Shown piece by piece: positions 34,756-42,790 of a stretch of 64,000 bases of DNA. Origin of the DNA: Planktomarina temperata RCA23 (GTDB lineage Bacteria > Pseudomonadota > Alphaproteobacteria > Rhodobacterales > Rhodobacteraceae). The position numbers and the translations under genes are program-made. The stretch covers positions 2,728,001 to 2,792,000 of the forward strand of contig NZ_CP003984.1 in NCBI RefSeq assembly GCF_000738435.1, given 5' to 3'. The notes beneath the pieces were generated by a model. The model saw only the letters and a list, made by a program, of their open reading frames with translations. It was not told the DNA's origin and made no database searches. Numbering within the stretch: position 1 is the first letter of the stretch; the number at the start of each line of letters is the position of its first letter.

Positions 34756-36528
34756 ATGGTGAGTGATTTTTGGACGCCAGAGTTTAACATTACGCATCGC
34801 CCCGATGGCACAATTCTAATGGCCAATGCTGATCCCTTGATGGGCTATTTGCCGACCCTTGCGGATTACCTCGACAAATGGGCGGCGGACACGCCGGATA
34901 CGATTTTTCTGGGATGCCGCGATGAGCAGGGGCAATGGGAAACCATCACCTATGCTGAGGCACTTCATCAAACCCGTTGTGTGGCATCCGCTTTGCTTGC
35001 ACTGGGGCTTTGCGCAGACAGACCACTCGTGATTTTGTCAAAAAATAGCTTGGCCCATGCGGTGATGGGATTGGCCTGCCTCTATGTTGGCATTCCCTAT
35101 GCGCCGGTGTCTCCAGCCTATTCCCTGCTGTCGCAAGACCATAAAAAGTTGAAGGATATTGCACAGCTCCTCCTGCCAGGCGCCGTGTTTGCCGATGATG
35201 GCGCAGCTTTCGCACCCGCCATTTTGGCCGCATTTCCCTCAGAGTGTCAGGTTATAAACGTCACGCCTGGTCAGCCCAACGCGTTGCAATACAAAGACCT
35301 GTTAAACTATGATCCGAAGGGGGCGGATGCCGCGCGCGCTGCCATCTGCGCAGATGATGTCGTGAAATACCTCTTTACTTCTGGCTCCACCGGCGCGCCC
35401 AAAGCGGTGATAAACACCAATGGCATGATCTGCGCCATGCAGGCGATGGTACGCGATTGCTACAGGTATTTGGAAAAAGAGCCTCCGGTGGTGCTCGATT
35501 GGGCGCCATGGAACCATACAGCCGCGGGCAATAAGGTCTTTTATCTCGCGCTCACAAACGGCGGATCCTATTACATTGACCATGGCCGTCCCGTTCCTGG
35601 GCAAATCGATCAAACCCTGCGCAATCTGAATGAAATTGCCTGCACTTGGTATTTCAACGTACCGATTGGCTGGGACCTTTTGGTGCCAGAACTGGAACGT
35701 GATGCAGATTTGGCAGCGACGTTCTTTTCCAAATTGGGAATGATGTTTTACGCCGGCGCCGGCTTGTCACAACAAACATGGGACCGGCTGCAAGCCATTG
35801 CGCGCAAAACCACTGGGCGCGACGTGCTGCTCGCCACCTCTTTGGGTGCCACTGAAACCGCGCCCTTTGCCCTTGCCTGCACGCAAATTCAGGATAAATC
35901 TGGCAATGTTGGGGTGCCTGCAAGGGGCCTGTCGATGAAACTTGTGCCCCATGGTGGGACACTCGAACTGCGCCTCAAAGGCCCGAGCATCACCCCCGGA
36001 TATTACAAAAATCTTGAAAAAACTGCAGAAGCTTTTGACGAGGAGGGTTATTACTGCATGGGCGATGCCTTGCGTCCAGCCGATCCAGAAGACTTAACCC
36101 AAGGGTTTTTCTTTGACGGACGATTGGCGGAAAACTTCAAACTCAGCACGGGGACCTGGGTGTCTGTCGGTGCGCTGCGTACCAGCCTGGTGAATACCAT
36201 GCAGGGGCTCGTGCGCGATGTGGTGATTGTCGGCGAAAACAGGCCAGAATTGGGCGCGTTGTTGCTTCTCTCACAGACGGGGAAATCTCTCAGTCCGACG
36301 GAACGGGACCAGCGTATTGCCGCTCTATTGAGCGATGCGGCACAGCGCGCAACTGGATCGGCCAGCCGGGTGACACGCGCCACGGTTTTGCCGCAAGAGC
36401 CGAGCTTTGACCGAGGCGAGGTGACCGAAAAAGGTTCGCTGAACCAGCGCGCGATGCGCCGCGCTCATGAGCAGATCATAGAGGCTCTTTACCGAGGCGC
36501 CGGCGAAGTTTACCTGGCAAAACTCTAA
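34756..36528 (+). CDS. feruloyl-CoA synthetase-like AMP-forming acyl-CoA ligase
   Basis: A ~590-residue ANL-family enzyme that would activate an aromatic acid to its CoA thioester. The AMP-binding loop is YLFTSGSTGAPKAVINTNGM, then LGATETAPFALACT and the hinge MGDALRPADPEDLTQGFFFD with GRLAENFKLSTGTWVSVG. The sequence organisation (PTLADYLDKWAADTPDTIFL, APVSPAYSLLSQDHKKL) is that of bacterial feruloyl-CoA synthetases rather than 4CL or acetyl-CoA synthetase. The ATG at 34756 follows AAGAGG. It ends overlapping the dctM stop by 4 bases (convergent). Confidence 0.87.
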   Translation: MVSDFWTPEFNITHRPDGTILMANADPLMGYLPTLADYLDKWAADTPDTIFLGCRDEQGQWETITYAEALHQTRCVASALLALGLCADRPLVILSKNSLAHAVMGLACLYVGIPYAPVSPAYSLLSQDHKKLKDIAQLLLPGAVFADDGAAFAPAILAAFPSECQVINVTPGQPNALQYKDLLNYDPKGADAARAAICADDVVKYLFTSGSTGAPKAVINTNGMICAMQAMVRDCYRYLEKEPPVVLDWAPWNHTAAGNKVFYLALTNGGSYYIDHGRPVPGQIDQTLRNLNEIACTWYFNVPIGWDLLVPELERDADLAATFFSKLGMMFYAGAGLSQQTWDRLQAIARKTTGRDVLLATSLGATETAPFALACTQIQDKSGNVGVPARGLSMKLVPHGGTLELRLKGPSITPGYYKNLEKTAEAFDEEGYYCMGDALRPADPEDLTQGFFFDGRLAENFKLSTGTWVSVGALRTSLVNTMQGLVRDVVIVGENRPELGALLLLSQTGKSLSPTERDQRIAALLSDAAQRATGSASRVTRATVLPQEPSFDRGEVTEKGSLNQRAMRRAHEQIIEALYRGAGEVYLAKL

Positions 36529-37853
36529 CCGCCCATCACCCAAACGAGCCAGAGGGTGATCGACGGGAAACAGGTCAAAAACACAACCCGAATAAGGTCC
36601 GTAACAACAAAAGGCAAAGCGCCCCGATAGGTCTCCGAAATAGGTGTCGTTTTGGCCATATTGTTGATGATAAAGAGATTCAGCCCAACCGGTGGTGTGA
36701 TCAATCCGACCTCAACCACAATAAGCACCAAGATGCCAAACCACAGGCCGAAATCATTGTAACTCATGCCAAAATCGAGAACGGAGACAATGGGAAAAAC
36801 GATAGGCACCGTGAGCAAGACCATCGACAGGCTATCCATGATGCAGCCGAAAAGCAGGTACATCAGCAAGACAAGGGTCAAAACCAACCAAGGCGAGAAT
36901 CCTTGCTCCCCCACCCAGGCCGCGGTCGATTGCGGCAATTGGGTCAAGGACAGGAAGTTGTTGTAAATTCCCGCTGCCAGAATAATGAAAAAAATCATTG
37001 CGGTTGATGAGGCCGTAGACAGGATCGCCTCTTGCAAACGTCCCCAGCTCATCTGACCGCTCGACCATGCGATGAGCCCTGTTCCCGCGGCCCCAACCGC
37101 GGCGGCCTCTGTCGGGGTGAAAATACCGCCGTAGATTCCGCCAACAACGCCGGCGAAAATCGCCACGACCGGCCAAACAGTGCCCAGCATTTTCAAACGA
37201 TCCGGCCAGGCCACCCGCGGGCTGACCGCAGCCGCATTCGGCCAAACGCGCATCCAGATTGAGATCGCCAATATATAACCAAGCGCAGCCAAAATACCGG
37301 GAATAAGGGCAGCAACAAAAAGTTTCGCAATATTTTGTTCCGCGAGGATCGCATAGATCACCAAAATGACAGAAGGCGGGATCAAAATGCCCAACGTACC
37401 CCCTGCCGCCAATGCGCCGGTGGACAGGGAATCGGGATAGCCGAAGCGGCGCAATTCAGGCAAGGCCACCTGCCCCATTGTTGCGGCTGTCGCGAGCGAG
37501 GAGCCACAAATCGCGCCAAACCCAGCACAGGCCCCGACCGCTGACATCGCCACACCGCCTTTGCGATGGCCAAGAAAGCTCTCAGCGGTCTTGAACAAAG
37601 AGGCAGACATCCCCGACAGGGTTGCAAACTGTCCCATCAGCAAAAACAACGGGATAATTGAAAACGAATAGTTTGAAAACGTGCCATAGGTGAGCGTTTT
37701 TAGTTGGTTCAACGTCATCGCCGTTGAGCCGATGACCATATAGGTACCCGCAACGCCCACCCCGATCATGGCCAAGCCAATTGGCGCGCGTAGGAAAATG
37801 AGAACCAAAAGAACGGGAAACGACCAGAGTGCGAGGTCAAAGTTCGTCATCAT
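36525..37853 (-). CDS. TRAP transporter large permease (DctM)
   Basis: The 442-residue large membrane subunit of a TRAP transporter, with about 12 hydrophobic segments. Family stretches include LRAPIGLAMIGVGVAGTYMV, ICGSSLATAATMGQVALPEL, AAGGTLGILIPPSVILVIYA and GLITPPVGLNLFIINNMAKT. It is adjacent to the small permease gene with no gap. The SBP-small-large order, and the crotonase gene upstream, suggest uptake of an aromatic or aliphatic acid for this cluster. Confidence 0.94.
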   Translation of the reverse strand: MMTNFDLALWSFPVLLVLIFLRAPIGLAMIGVGVAGTYMVIGSTAMTLNQLKTLTYGTFSNYSFSIIPLFLLMGQFATLSGMSASLFKTAESFLGHRKGGVAMSAVGACAGFGAICGSSLATAATMGQVALPELRRFGYPDSLSTGALAAGGTLGILIPPSVILVIYAILAEQNIAKLFVAALIPGILAALGYILAISIWMRVWPNAAAVSPRVAWPDRLKMLGTVWPVVAIFAGVVGGIYGGIFTPTEAAAVGAAGTGLIAWSSGQMSWGRLQEAILSTASSTAMIFFIILAAGIYNNFLSLTQLPQSTAAWVGEQGFSPWLVLTLVLLMYLLFGCIMDSLSMVLLTVPIVFPIVSVLDFGMSYNDFGLWFGILVLIVVEVGLITPPVGLNLFIINNMAKTTPISETYRGALPFVVTDLIRVVFLTCFPSITLWLVWVMGG

Positions 37854-38366
37854 CTACTCCTCAAACCCGGCCAAACGTCGGGCGGCGCGTATCACGCAAA
37901 ATATGGCGACCAGAACAAAACCCAAGGCGCCAATCAAGGCCAATGCATAGCCCTGCCAAACGGGAATCTGCGCAATAAGCGTCGTCTCACCATAGGTGAT
38001 TTTGTCCTGCATACCCAAGTAAAGCCGCTGGGACCCGACTGTGGCGACAAATGCCATGGCCAGGTTGAACAGCAAATCCAACCCCTGGTTGATGCGGCGC
38101 GGAATGGCCCATTGGAAAAGATCCACCCGGGCGTGAGTCTCGCGCAATTGCGCCAAGGGCAGAAAGGCAAAGACAGCCGCCGAAATTCCAATTTCGGTAA
38201 TATCATAAATCCCACGAATGGGGCCGATGCCGATATCCAAAGGCACAAAGACGCGACCAATAATTGACAGGCATGTAAGTACGATCAAAACTATGAGCGC
38301 ACCGCCGCCGGCGAGAGCCAGAGTGCGGGCAATGACTTGAGCTATGTGTTGCGATTGCGCGTACAT
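37854..38366 (-). CDS. TRAP transporter small permease (DctQ)
   Basis: The 170-residue small permease subunit with four membrane helices. It has the DctQ core GAIRGIYDITEIGISAAVFA-like (here IGPIRGIYDITEIGISAAVF) and LPLAQLRETHARVDLFQWAI. It lies between the SBP gene, from which it is separated by a hairpin, and dctM, which follows immediately. Confidence 0.93.
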   Translation of the reverse strand: MYAQSQHIAQVIARTLALAGGGALIVLIVLTCLSIIGRVFVPLDIGIGPIRGIYDITEIGISAAVFAFLPLAQLRETHARVDLFQWAIPRRINQGLDLLFNLAMAFVATVGSQRLYLGMQDKITYGETTLIAQIPVWQGYALALIGALGFVLVAIFCVIRAARRLAGFEE

Positions 38367-38386
38367 TTCAATTCCTCATAAACAAA

Positions 38387-38404
38387 GGGGGCCAGACGGC
38401 CCCC
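38387..38404 (-). terminator. intercistronic hairpin between dctP and dctQ
   Basis: On the minus strand GGGGGCC, loop GTCT, GGCCCCC, followed by TTTGTTT. This seven-base GC stem sits 22 bases after the binding-protein stop codon. Such partial terminators commonly raise the amount of binding-protein mRNA relative to the permeases. Confidence 0.75.
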
Positions 38405-38426
38405 TCTTATATTTCAAGTTGTGACA

Positions 38427-39464
38427 TCAGCCACCATATTTTTTGATGAGCTGTTTGGCCTCATCAATCAGACCCGCGCCATCGATGCCCTGTGCATCCA
38501 TGTCGGTGACCCATTGATCAACCACCGGCTCCGCAGCCGCTTTCCAGCGCGCCACTTCCGCATCATCCAACACGGTGATCGTATTGCCCGCATCTTGTGC
38601 AATTTTGCGCGCACCAGCGTCCATATCCCACATAACTTGCGCCGCGAATTTTGACAATTTCTCCCCAGATTCTGCATCCAAAATTGCGCGCAGATCGTCA
38701 GGAAGTGCGTTGTATTTATCCTTGTTCATCACCAGGATGATTGCTGAGGTGTAGAAGGCCTCATCGCCCGAAAATTCAGTGTGATTGCCCACCAATTCCG
38801 ACAGCCGTATCGCAGTTGTCACCTCCCATGGAATCACAGTGCCTTTGACCACGCCTTTGGACAGCGCCTCTGGAATGGCCGGTAGCGGCATGCCCACAGG
38901 CTCGGCGCCCAATTCGCCCAACAAATTGTTGATGATCCGAGTTGGGCCGCGCAGGGTCAAACCTTTCATATCTTCGAGACTGTTAACCCCATCTTTGGAA
39001 TGAATTTGACCCGGTCCATGCACCCATGCGCCAAGCACTTGCACATCCTTATATTCGTTGGATGACCAATCTGTGTCCACTTTTTGCCAATAAGCCGCAG
39101 AGGTCGCCACCGGGTTTGTCATCATAAAGGGCAGCTCGAAGACTTCCGTGCGTGGAAACAATCCGGGCGTATAGCCTGCGACGGTCATGGCGAGATCCAC
39201 CACCCCATCGCGGGCCTGCCCCAGAAGCTCAGGAGGACGCCCGCCCAGAGACATGGCATCAAAATGTTCGATTTTAATCCGGCCGCCCGAGGCTTCCTCC
39301 ACATTCGCCGCCCAAGGCTTCAATATGAGCTTCGGCACAGGCGCCGGCGGCGGTAAGAATTGGTGCAACCTAAGCGTTACGTCCTGCGCAAGCGCAGCGC
39401 CACCCACGAAGGCCAGAGCAGCCGCTCCAAGCAGTGCTGTTTTTAGTGTGTGTATACGTTTCAT
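38427..39464 (-). CDS. TRAP transporter substrate-binding protein (DctP family)
   Basis: A 345-residue periplasmic binding protein. The start MKRIHTLKTALLGAAALAFV (ATG 39464, after GGGAGG) gives a normal signal peptide ending GGAALAQ; the longer frame is spurious. Mature features include VTLRLHQFLPPPAPVPKLIL, the DctP signature LKGLTLRGPTRIINNLLGEL-like (MKGLTLRGPTRI) with the conserved Arg that pairs with a substrate carboxylate, and VKGTVIPWEVTTAIRLSEL. It precedes dctQ and dctM in one operon. Confidence 0.93.
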   Translation of the reverse strand: MKRIHTLKTALLGAAALAFVGGAALAQDVTLRLHQFLPPPAPVPKLILKPWAANVEEASGGRIKIEHFDAMSLGGRPPELLGQARDGVVDLAMTVAGYTPGLFPRTEVFELPFMMTNPVATSAAYWQKVDTDWSSNEYKDVQVLGAWVHGPGQIHSKDGVNSLEDMKGLTLRGPTRIINNLLGELGAEPVGMPLPAIPEALSKGVVKGTVIPWEVTTAIRLSELVGNHTEFSGDEAFYTSAIILVMNKDKYNALPDDLRAILDAESGEKLSKFAAQVMWDMDAGARKIAQDAGNTITVLDDAEVARWKAAAEPVVDQWVTDMDAQGIDGAGLIDEAKQLIKKYGG

Positions 39465-39510
39465 GTATTCCTCCCAGTTGAAACAACGGACTTTATGTCC
39501 TTTAGTTATG

Positions 39511-40296
39511 TCAATCCCGAAACCGTGGCGGTCTTTTCTCCAAAAACGCCCGCAACCCCTCTTTTGCACCTTCTGTTGTTTGCGACATGGCAGCCGCGAG
39601 GCTTTCTGCAAAAAGTCCATCATCGGCGGACATATTGGCCACCCGTGGTATGGTTTGTATCATGAGATAATTCGAAAATTCAGCATTTTGAGCAATGCGC
39701 CGTGCCAAATCCTGCGCGCGGCTTAAGGCTTGACCCTCCCCAACGCTATAGTGGGACAATCCAAGGTTCAGCCCTTCCTCTTGCCCATAGCTGCGGCCCG
39801 TCAGCATCATCTCGCGCAACCGATCTGGGCCTAAAATGCGCCCTACGCGCACGGTTGCCCCGCCACCTACGAAAATACCGCGCAGACCCTCGGGCAGTTG
39901 AAATCGCACCGAAGGTTCTGCGACGCGCACATGGCTGGCCGCTGCAATCTCAAGCCCACCGCCAATCACCGCACCGGTCAAAGCCGACACCACGGGAAGG
40001 CCACCGAATTCGATTTGATCCATCACGCGATGCCAGTTGCGCGAATGGTACACATTATCAATGGACTTGCGTTGTTCATGTTCAGCCAAGTCGAGCCCAG
40101 CACAAAAATGCCCGCCCGCACCGGCTAGAACCACCGCATCCACATTTTTAGGGGGCGATGAGAAAAACCGATCCAATTCTTCTATAAAGCTGTCGTTGAC
40201 CGCATTGCGTTTGTCAGCCCTGTTAAAGGTGACTGTTGCAATCCTATCGGACAGATCAACCTTTAAAACTCTTGGGGTTTGTCCACCATCGGGCAT
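39511..40296 (-). CDS. crotonase-family enoyl-CoA hydratase/isomerase
   Basis: A 261-residue crotonase-fold enzyme. Oxyanion-hole regions are VVLAGAGGHFCAGLDLAEHE and ALTGAVIGGGLEIAAASHVR. In hydroxycinnamoyl-CoA catabolism such an enzyme hydrates the side chain (and may cleave it). The exact member cannot be told from motifs; it does not look like the typical short Fcs/Ech pair. It is first in an operon with the TRAP transporter (46-base gap) and its promoter shares the operator at 40325. Confidence 0.88.
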   Translation of the reverse strand: MPDGGQTPRVLKVDLSDRIATVTFNRADKRNAVNDSFIEELDRFFSSPPKNVDAVVLAGAGGHFCAGLDLAEHEQRKSIDNVYHSRNWHRVMDQIEFGGLPVVSALTGAVIGGGLEIAAASHVRVAEPSVRFQLPEGLRGIFVGGGATVRVGRILGPDRLREMMLTGRSYGQEEGLNLGLSHYSVGEGQALSRAQDLARRIAQNAEFSNYLMIQTIPRVANMSADDGLFAESLAAAMSQTTEGAKEGLRAFLEKRPPRFRD

Positions 40297-40324
40297 CAGA
40301 TCACCATCTTTTCTTGAACTCTAA

Positions 40325-40350
40325 AATTGTTTTACGATGAAACAGTTTTC
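40325..40350. promoter_or_regulatory. putative MarR operator, copy 2
   Basis: This 26-base site has arms AATTGTTTTA and AAACAGTTTTC and matches the site at 34176-34201 at 20 of 26 positions. It lies 29 bases upstream of the crotonase start and 43 bases upstream of the amidohydrolase start, so one bound dimer could repress both divergent operons. Confidence 0.6.
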
Positions 40351-40392
40351 CTGTATAGCAATTTCTACATTGTGTTTGATGTTGGAGGTCCC

Positions 40393-41280
40393 ATGGTCGA
40401 TTTTTCAAAAGTTACCGCGATTGATTTTCACACCCATGCCGAGGAACCCTGCAACACCTGTAGAGACGATGGCTATAATGAATTTCAATCTTCAATGGCG
40501 GCCTATTTTAAAAATCCAGCCGGAGCGGAGGGCATGTTGCCAACAGTTCAGGACACAGCCGATTACTATCGCGCACGCAATATTGCCGCGGTGATCTTTC
40601 CGGTTGATGCAGAACGAGAAACCGGCTTCAAGCGTTATTCCAACGAAGAGGTTGCGCAGATCTGCGCTCAAAATGATGATATATTGATCCCTTTCGCCAG
40701 TGTGGACCCCCACAAAGGAAAGGCCGGCGCACGAGAAATACGGCGCTTGGTCCGCGATTTTGGCGTCAGGGGCTTTAAATTTCACCCGACCATGCAGGGA
40801 TTTTATCCCAATGACCGAGAGGCCTGTTACGCGGTTCTAGAAGCCTGTGCAGAAGAAGGGGCTATTACACTCTTTCACACCGGACAAACGGGCGTGGGCT
40901 CTGGCATGCGCGGCGGCATGGGGATGCGATTGAAATATTCAAATCCGATGCACCTTGATGATGTGGCCGTAGATTTCCCTGATATGCCAATTATTTTGGC
41001 ACATCCGTCATTTCCTTGGACCGAAGAGGGTCTCGCAGTCTGCCAGCACAAACCCAATGTCTATTATGATATGTCCGGCTGGTCGCCGAAATATTTTCCT
41101 GAAACTTTCATACGCTACGCAAATTCCATTCTGAAACACAAAATGTTATTTGGGTCAGACTGGCCTGCCATTACCCCGGACCGCTGGCTCAAAGACTTCG
41201 CGGAGGCGCCCTTCAAAGAGGAAGTGCGCCCTCTCATACTCAAGGAAAATGCCATGCGATTGCTTGGAGAAACGGAATGA
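40393..41280 (+). CDS. amidohydrolase-family protein (possible 4-hydroxyphenyl-beta-ketoacyl-CoA hydrolase)
   Basis: A 295-residue amidohydrolase_2 enzyme. Metal ligands: AIDFHTHAEEP (HxH), GFKFHPTMQGFYPND, ILAHPSFPWTEE and the C-terminal MLFGSDWPAITPDRWL (Asp). Related proteins in p-coumarate clusters are annotated as 4-hydroxyphenyl-beta-ketoacyl-CoA hydrolases; decarboxylases of the same fold are the main alternative. Start at ATG 40393 after GGAGG; the longer frame covers the operator. Its promoter is shared with the crotonase gene. Confidence 0.8.
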   Translation: MVDFSKVTAIDFHTHAEEPCNTCRDDGYNEFQSSMAAYFKNPAGAEGMLPTVQDTADYYRARNIAAVIFPVDAERETGFKRYSNEEVAQICAQNDDILIPFASVDPHKGKAGAREIRRLVRDFGVRGFKFHPTMQGFYPNDREACYAVLEACAEEGAITLFHTGQTGVGSGMRGGMGMRLKYSNPMHLDDVAVDFPDMPIILAHPSFPWTEEGLAVCQHKPNVYYDMSGWSPKYFPETFIRYANSILKHKMLFGSDWPAITPDRWLKDFAEAPFKEEVRPLILKENAMRLLGETE

Positions 41281-41437
41281 AACGCAGGATGACCCAAGCG
41301 CAGCTAAATGGCGCGGTTTTGGCTTTCGCAAGCCGCTCAACCTGCCGGTGCTGTTAAATTAAGATGAAACGGACCACTCATACCAACGCGATGCCAGGTA
41401 ATTTTCCGCATCCAAAATACCCACGGGGAAGCGCCTC

Positions 41438-42715
41438 ATGAAAGATGTTGATGTTGTCATTGCCGGCGGCGGGATCGGTGGCTTAACCCTAGCGCTCACG
41501 CTGCATCAAATAGGGGTGTCTTCCGTGGTGCTGGAAACGGCCAGAGCCATGCGGCCCCTGGGGGTCGGAATCAATATTCAACCCAATGCCGTCCGCGAAC
41601 TCTTCGCTTTAGGGATTGGGGCAGATTTGCTGGATCAAGTCGGCCTTCCCGTACAAGAATGGGCCTTACTTGGGCTGAACGGCAAAGAGGTTTACGCCGA
41701 GCCGCGCGGCACATTTGCAGGCTACAACTGGCCACAATATGCCGTGCATCGCGGCAATCTGCATATGCTGCTCTATCACCAAGTCATTGAACGAATGGGC
41801 CCCGATGCAGTCAAACTCGGTGCAAGAGCCCTCGGATATGACAGATCAAACCCAAAGCAGCCAGTCTGCCATGTTCAAACAGGTGACGGGCAGGAACAGA
41901 GCTACAAATGCACACTATTGATTGGAGCCGATGGCATCCATTCGGCAATCCGCGCCCAAATGCACCCCGATCAAGCGCCCATTCATTGGGGCGGTGCCAT
42001 TATGTGGCGCGGCACCCTGCGCGCTAAACCAATGCGCAGCCCCTCATCTTTCATAGGGCTCGGCACGCATCAACGGCGCATGGTAATTTATCCAATCTCC
42101 AAACCCGACGATCAGGGGCTATCGCTCATCAACTGGATTGCTGAGGTGACAGTAGACAGCAGCGGCGGCTGGCAACAAGACAGCTGGTTTCGCGAAACCA
42201 AGTTGCATGAATTCGCGCATCACTTCGAGGATTTCAATTATGATTGGCTCGATGTTCCAGCGATGCTGAGGGCGGCAGATTGCGCCTATGAAAATCCAAT
42301 GATCGATAGGGATCCTATCTCATCATGGGTTGATGGCCCGGTCGCGTTGATGGGCGATGCAGCCCATCCTATGTATCCAACTGGCTCCAATGGTGCCAGC
42401 CAAGCCATCATGGACGCGCGCATCATTGGGGCAAAGTTAATCGCGCATGGAATTGGCCCCCGGGCCCTGTCAGAATATAATGCGGAACTTTGCGAGCCTA
42501 TCTCGCAACTTGTGTTGCGCAATCGAAGCGCGGGTCCATTTGGCCTCTTAAACCTGCTTCATGATCGTTGCGGCGGGGTATTTGACGACATTGAAACCGT
42601 CATTCCTGCTCAGGAACGTGACACGTTTATGGGCAAATATAAGCAGGCGGCAGGATTTGCCAAAGACATGCTAAATGCAGCTCCAGCAACAATAGCGGTG
42701 GGCGCCACTGTTTAA
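41438..42715 (+). CDS. FAD-dependent aromatic monooxygenase (salicylate hydroxylase-like)
   Basis: A 425-residue group A flavoprotein monooxygenase. It has the Rossmann start VDVVIAGGGIGGLTLALTLH, the DG motif CTLLIGADGIHSAIRAQM, and the GD motif GPVALMGDAAHPMYPTGSNG. The substrate is probably a phenolic or aromatic acid formed by the upstream genes. It follows the amidohydrolase by 157 bases on the same strand; GGGGAAG precedes the ATG. Confidence 0.9.
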   Translation: MKDVDVVIAGGGIGGLTLALTLHQIGVSSVVLETARAMRPLGVGINIQPNAVRELFALGIGADLLDQVGLPVQEWALLGLNGKEVYAEPRGTFAGYNWPQYAVHRGNLHMLLYHQVIERMGPDAVKLGARALGYDRSNPKQPVCHVQTGDGQEQSYKCTLLIGADGIHSAIRAQMHPDQAPIHWGGAIMWRGTLRAKPMRSPSSFIGLGTHQRRMVIYPISKPDDQGLSLINWIAEVTVDSSGGWQQDSWFRETKLHEFAHHFEDFNYDWLDVPAMLRAADCAYENPMIDRDPISSWVDGPVALMGDAAHPMYPTGSNGASQAIMDARIIGAKLIAHGIGPRALSEYNAELCEPISQLVLRNRSAGPFGLLNLLHDRCGGVFDDIETVIPAQERDTFMGKYKQAAGFAKDMLNAAPATIAVGATV

Positions 42716-42790
42716 GCGCCTGGGTGGCCAGTGACCCTACTTATGCAGCCCCAAAAATAGCGTAACTCTGCGCGCGCAGCGGCGATGTGC

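Noticed and set aside
41363-41372. GATGAAACGG before the flavin monooxygenase as a third operator
   Set aside because: Shares only a half-site with the 26-bp operators; the spacing between arms differs by three bases.
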